Source: an uncultured Desulfovibrio sp.
Lineage (GTDB): Bacteria > Desulfobacterota > Desulfovibrionia > Desulfovibrionales > Desulfovibrionaceae
Assembly: GCA_900553065.1 (NCBI GenBank)
Contig: USBZ01000014.1
Location: forward strand, 1-39,592
Direction of reading: 5' to 3'
DNA length: 39,592 nucleotides
Shown: piece after piece, positions 39,462 through 39,592 of the stretch
Position numbering within the stretch: the stretch's first letter is position 1
Layout: each line of letters starts with the position of its first letter
Made by a program: the position numbers and the translations under genes
The notes under the pieces: generated by a model
The model's input: the letters and a program-made list of their open reading frames with translations, nothing else
The model's database searches: none
Told to the model about the DNA's origin: nothing

Positions 39462-39512
39462 AGAAGGCCCGGTTCACCGATTGTGTGAACCGGGCCTTCT
39501 TTCGTTTTTTTT
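39462..39512 (+). terminator. second strong terminator, 107 nt beyond the first
   Basis: AGAAGGCCCGGTTCAC (39462-39477) pairs perfectly with GTGAACCGGGCCTTCT (39485-39500), 7-nt loop, followed by TTCG and eight Ts to 39512. No gene lies between this and the HU terminator; it may catch readthrough or end a small RNA in 39357-39500. Confidence 0.88.
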
Positions 39513-39592
39513 CGGCAGTACGCTTTTTATATGCTTTGTTCGGCGTTGTTTATATTATAACACATTGATGTTCTATTTTAGTAATATATGTA
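39513..39592. other. AT-rich right end of the window
   Basis: 80 bp rich in A and T with several TATA-like words (for example around 39551-39560), likely promoter DNA of a gene beyond the window edge. No coding sequence seen. Confidence 0.35.

Noticed and set aside
39461..39500. tRNA-like GGTTCA arm near the right end
   Set aside because: It is one arm of a perfect terminator stem; no acceptor, D or anticodon arms fit.
1..39592. CRISPR arrays, insertion sequences, attachment sites, prophage genes
   Set aside because: No spaced direct repeats, transposase or integrase motifs, or phage structural genes were found on either strand.

Overview
The window reads as GC-rich (roughly high-50s % GC) chromosomal DNA of a Gram-negative anaerobe, most likely a Desulfovibrionaceae-type sulfidogen. 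This is inference from gene content: an ArsR-methyltransferase (SahR-type) regulator paired with ahcY, a flavoprotein reductase next to an unusual HTH regulator, HypF, a TauE/SafE exporter, short CstA, and AbgT/M20 genes. There are no insertion sequences, phage genes, tRNAs, rRNAs or CRISPR arrays. About 30 genes fill the window, and most intergenic gaps hold recognisable promoters, terminators or inverted repeats.

Layout. 1-3.4 kb: 5' part of a flavoprotein reductase, divergent from its probable regulator with a 34-bp palindrome midway; a LysE exporter; a queuosine-precursor transporter behind a candidate preQ1-I riboswitch. 3.8-8.7 kb (minus): M20 amidohydrolase, AbgT transporter, phosphoribosyltransferase, terminator, then an aminotransferase with a structured leader. 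8.9-11.4 kb (minus): tandem-PPK2 polyphosphate:AMP phosphotransferase and a TauE/SafE exporter. 11.5-15.8 kb (plus): a three-gene unit with an 890-residue acyltransferase-like/TraB-like/acyltransferase-like fusion, a radical SAM protein and a small GNAT. I know no described system with this makeup; it is the strongest novelty candidate.

16.1-18.8 kb: CstA-type carrier and an unrecognised two-helix membrane protein, each with a strong terminator. 19.2-24.6 kb (minus): pssA and psd (phosphatidylethanolamine synthesis) and the classic rpmH-rnpA-yidD-yidC-jag block, which together build ribosome, RNase P and inner membrane. 24.8-30.5 kb (plus): pyridoxal/pyridoxamine kinase; then a four-gene ABC importer with a LOG/TIGR00725-like protein at its end, preceded by a 386-nt region with three consecutive hairpins.

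30.8-36.0 kb (minus): ahcY with its sahR-type regulator (SAH recycling), and a lone hypF. 36.3-39.3 kb (plus): acyl-CoA synthetase overlapping an RlmM-like rRNA methyltransferase, then an HU protein with its own promoter and terminator. All functional calls come from reading motifs in translated sequence; no database search was run.
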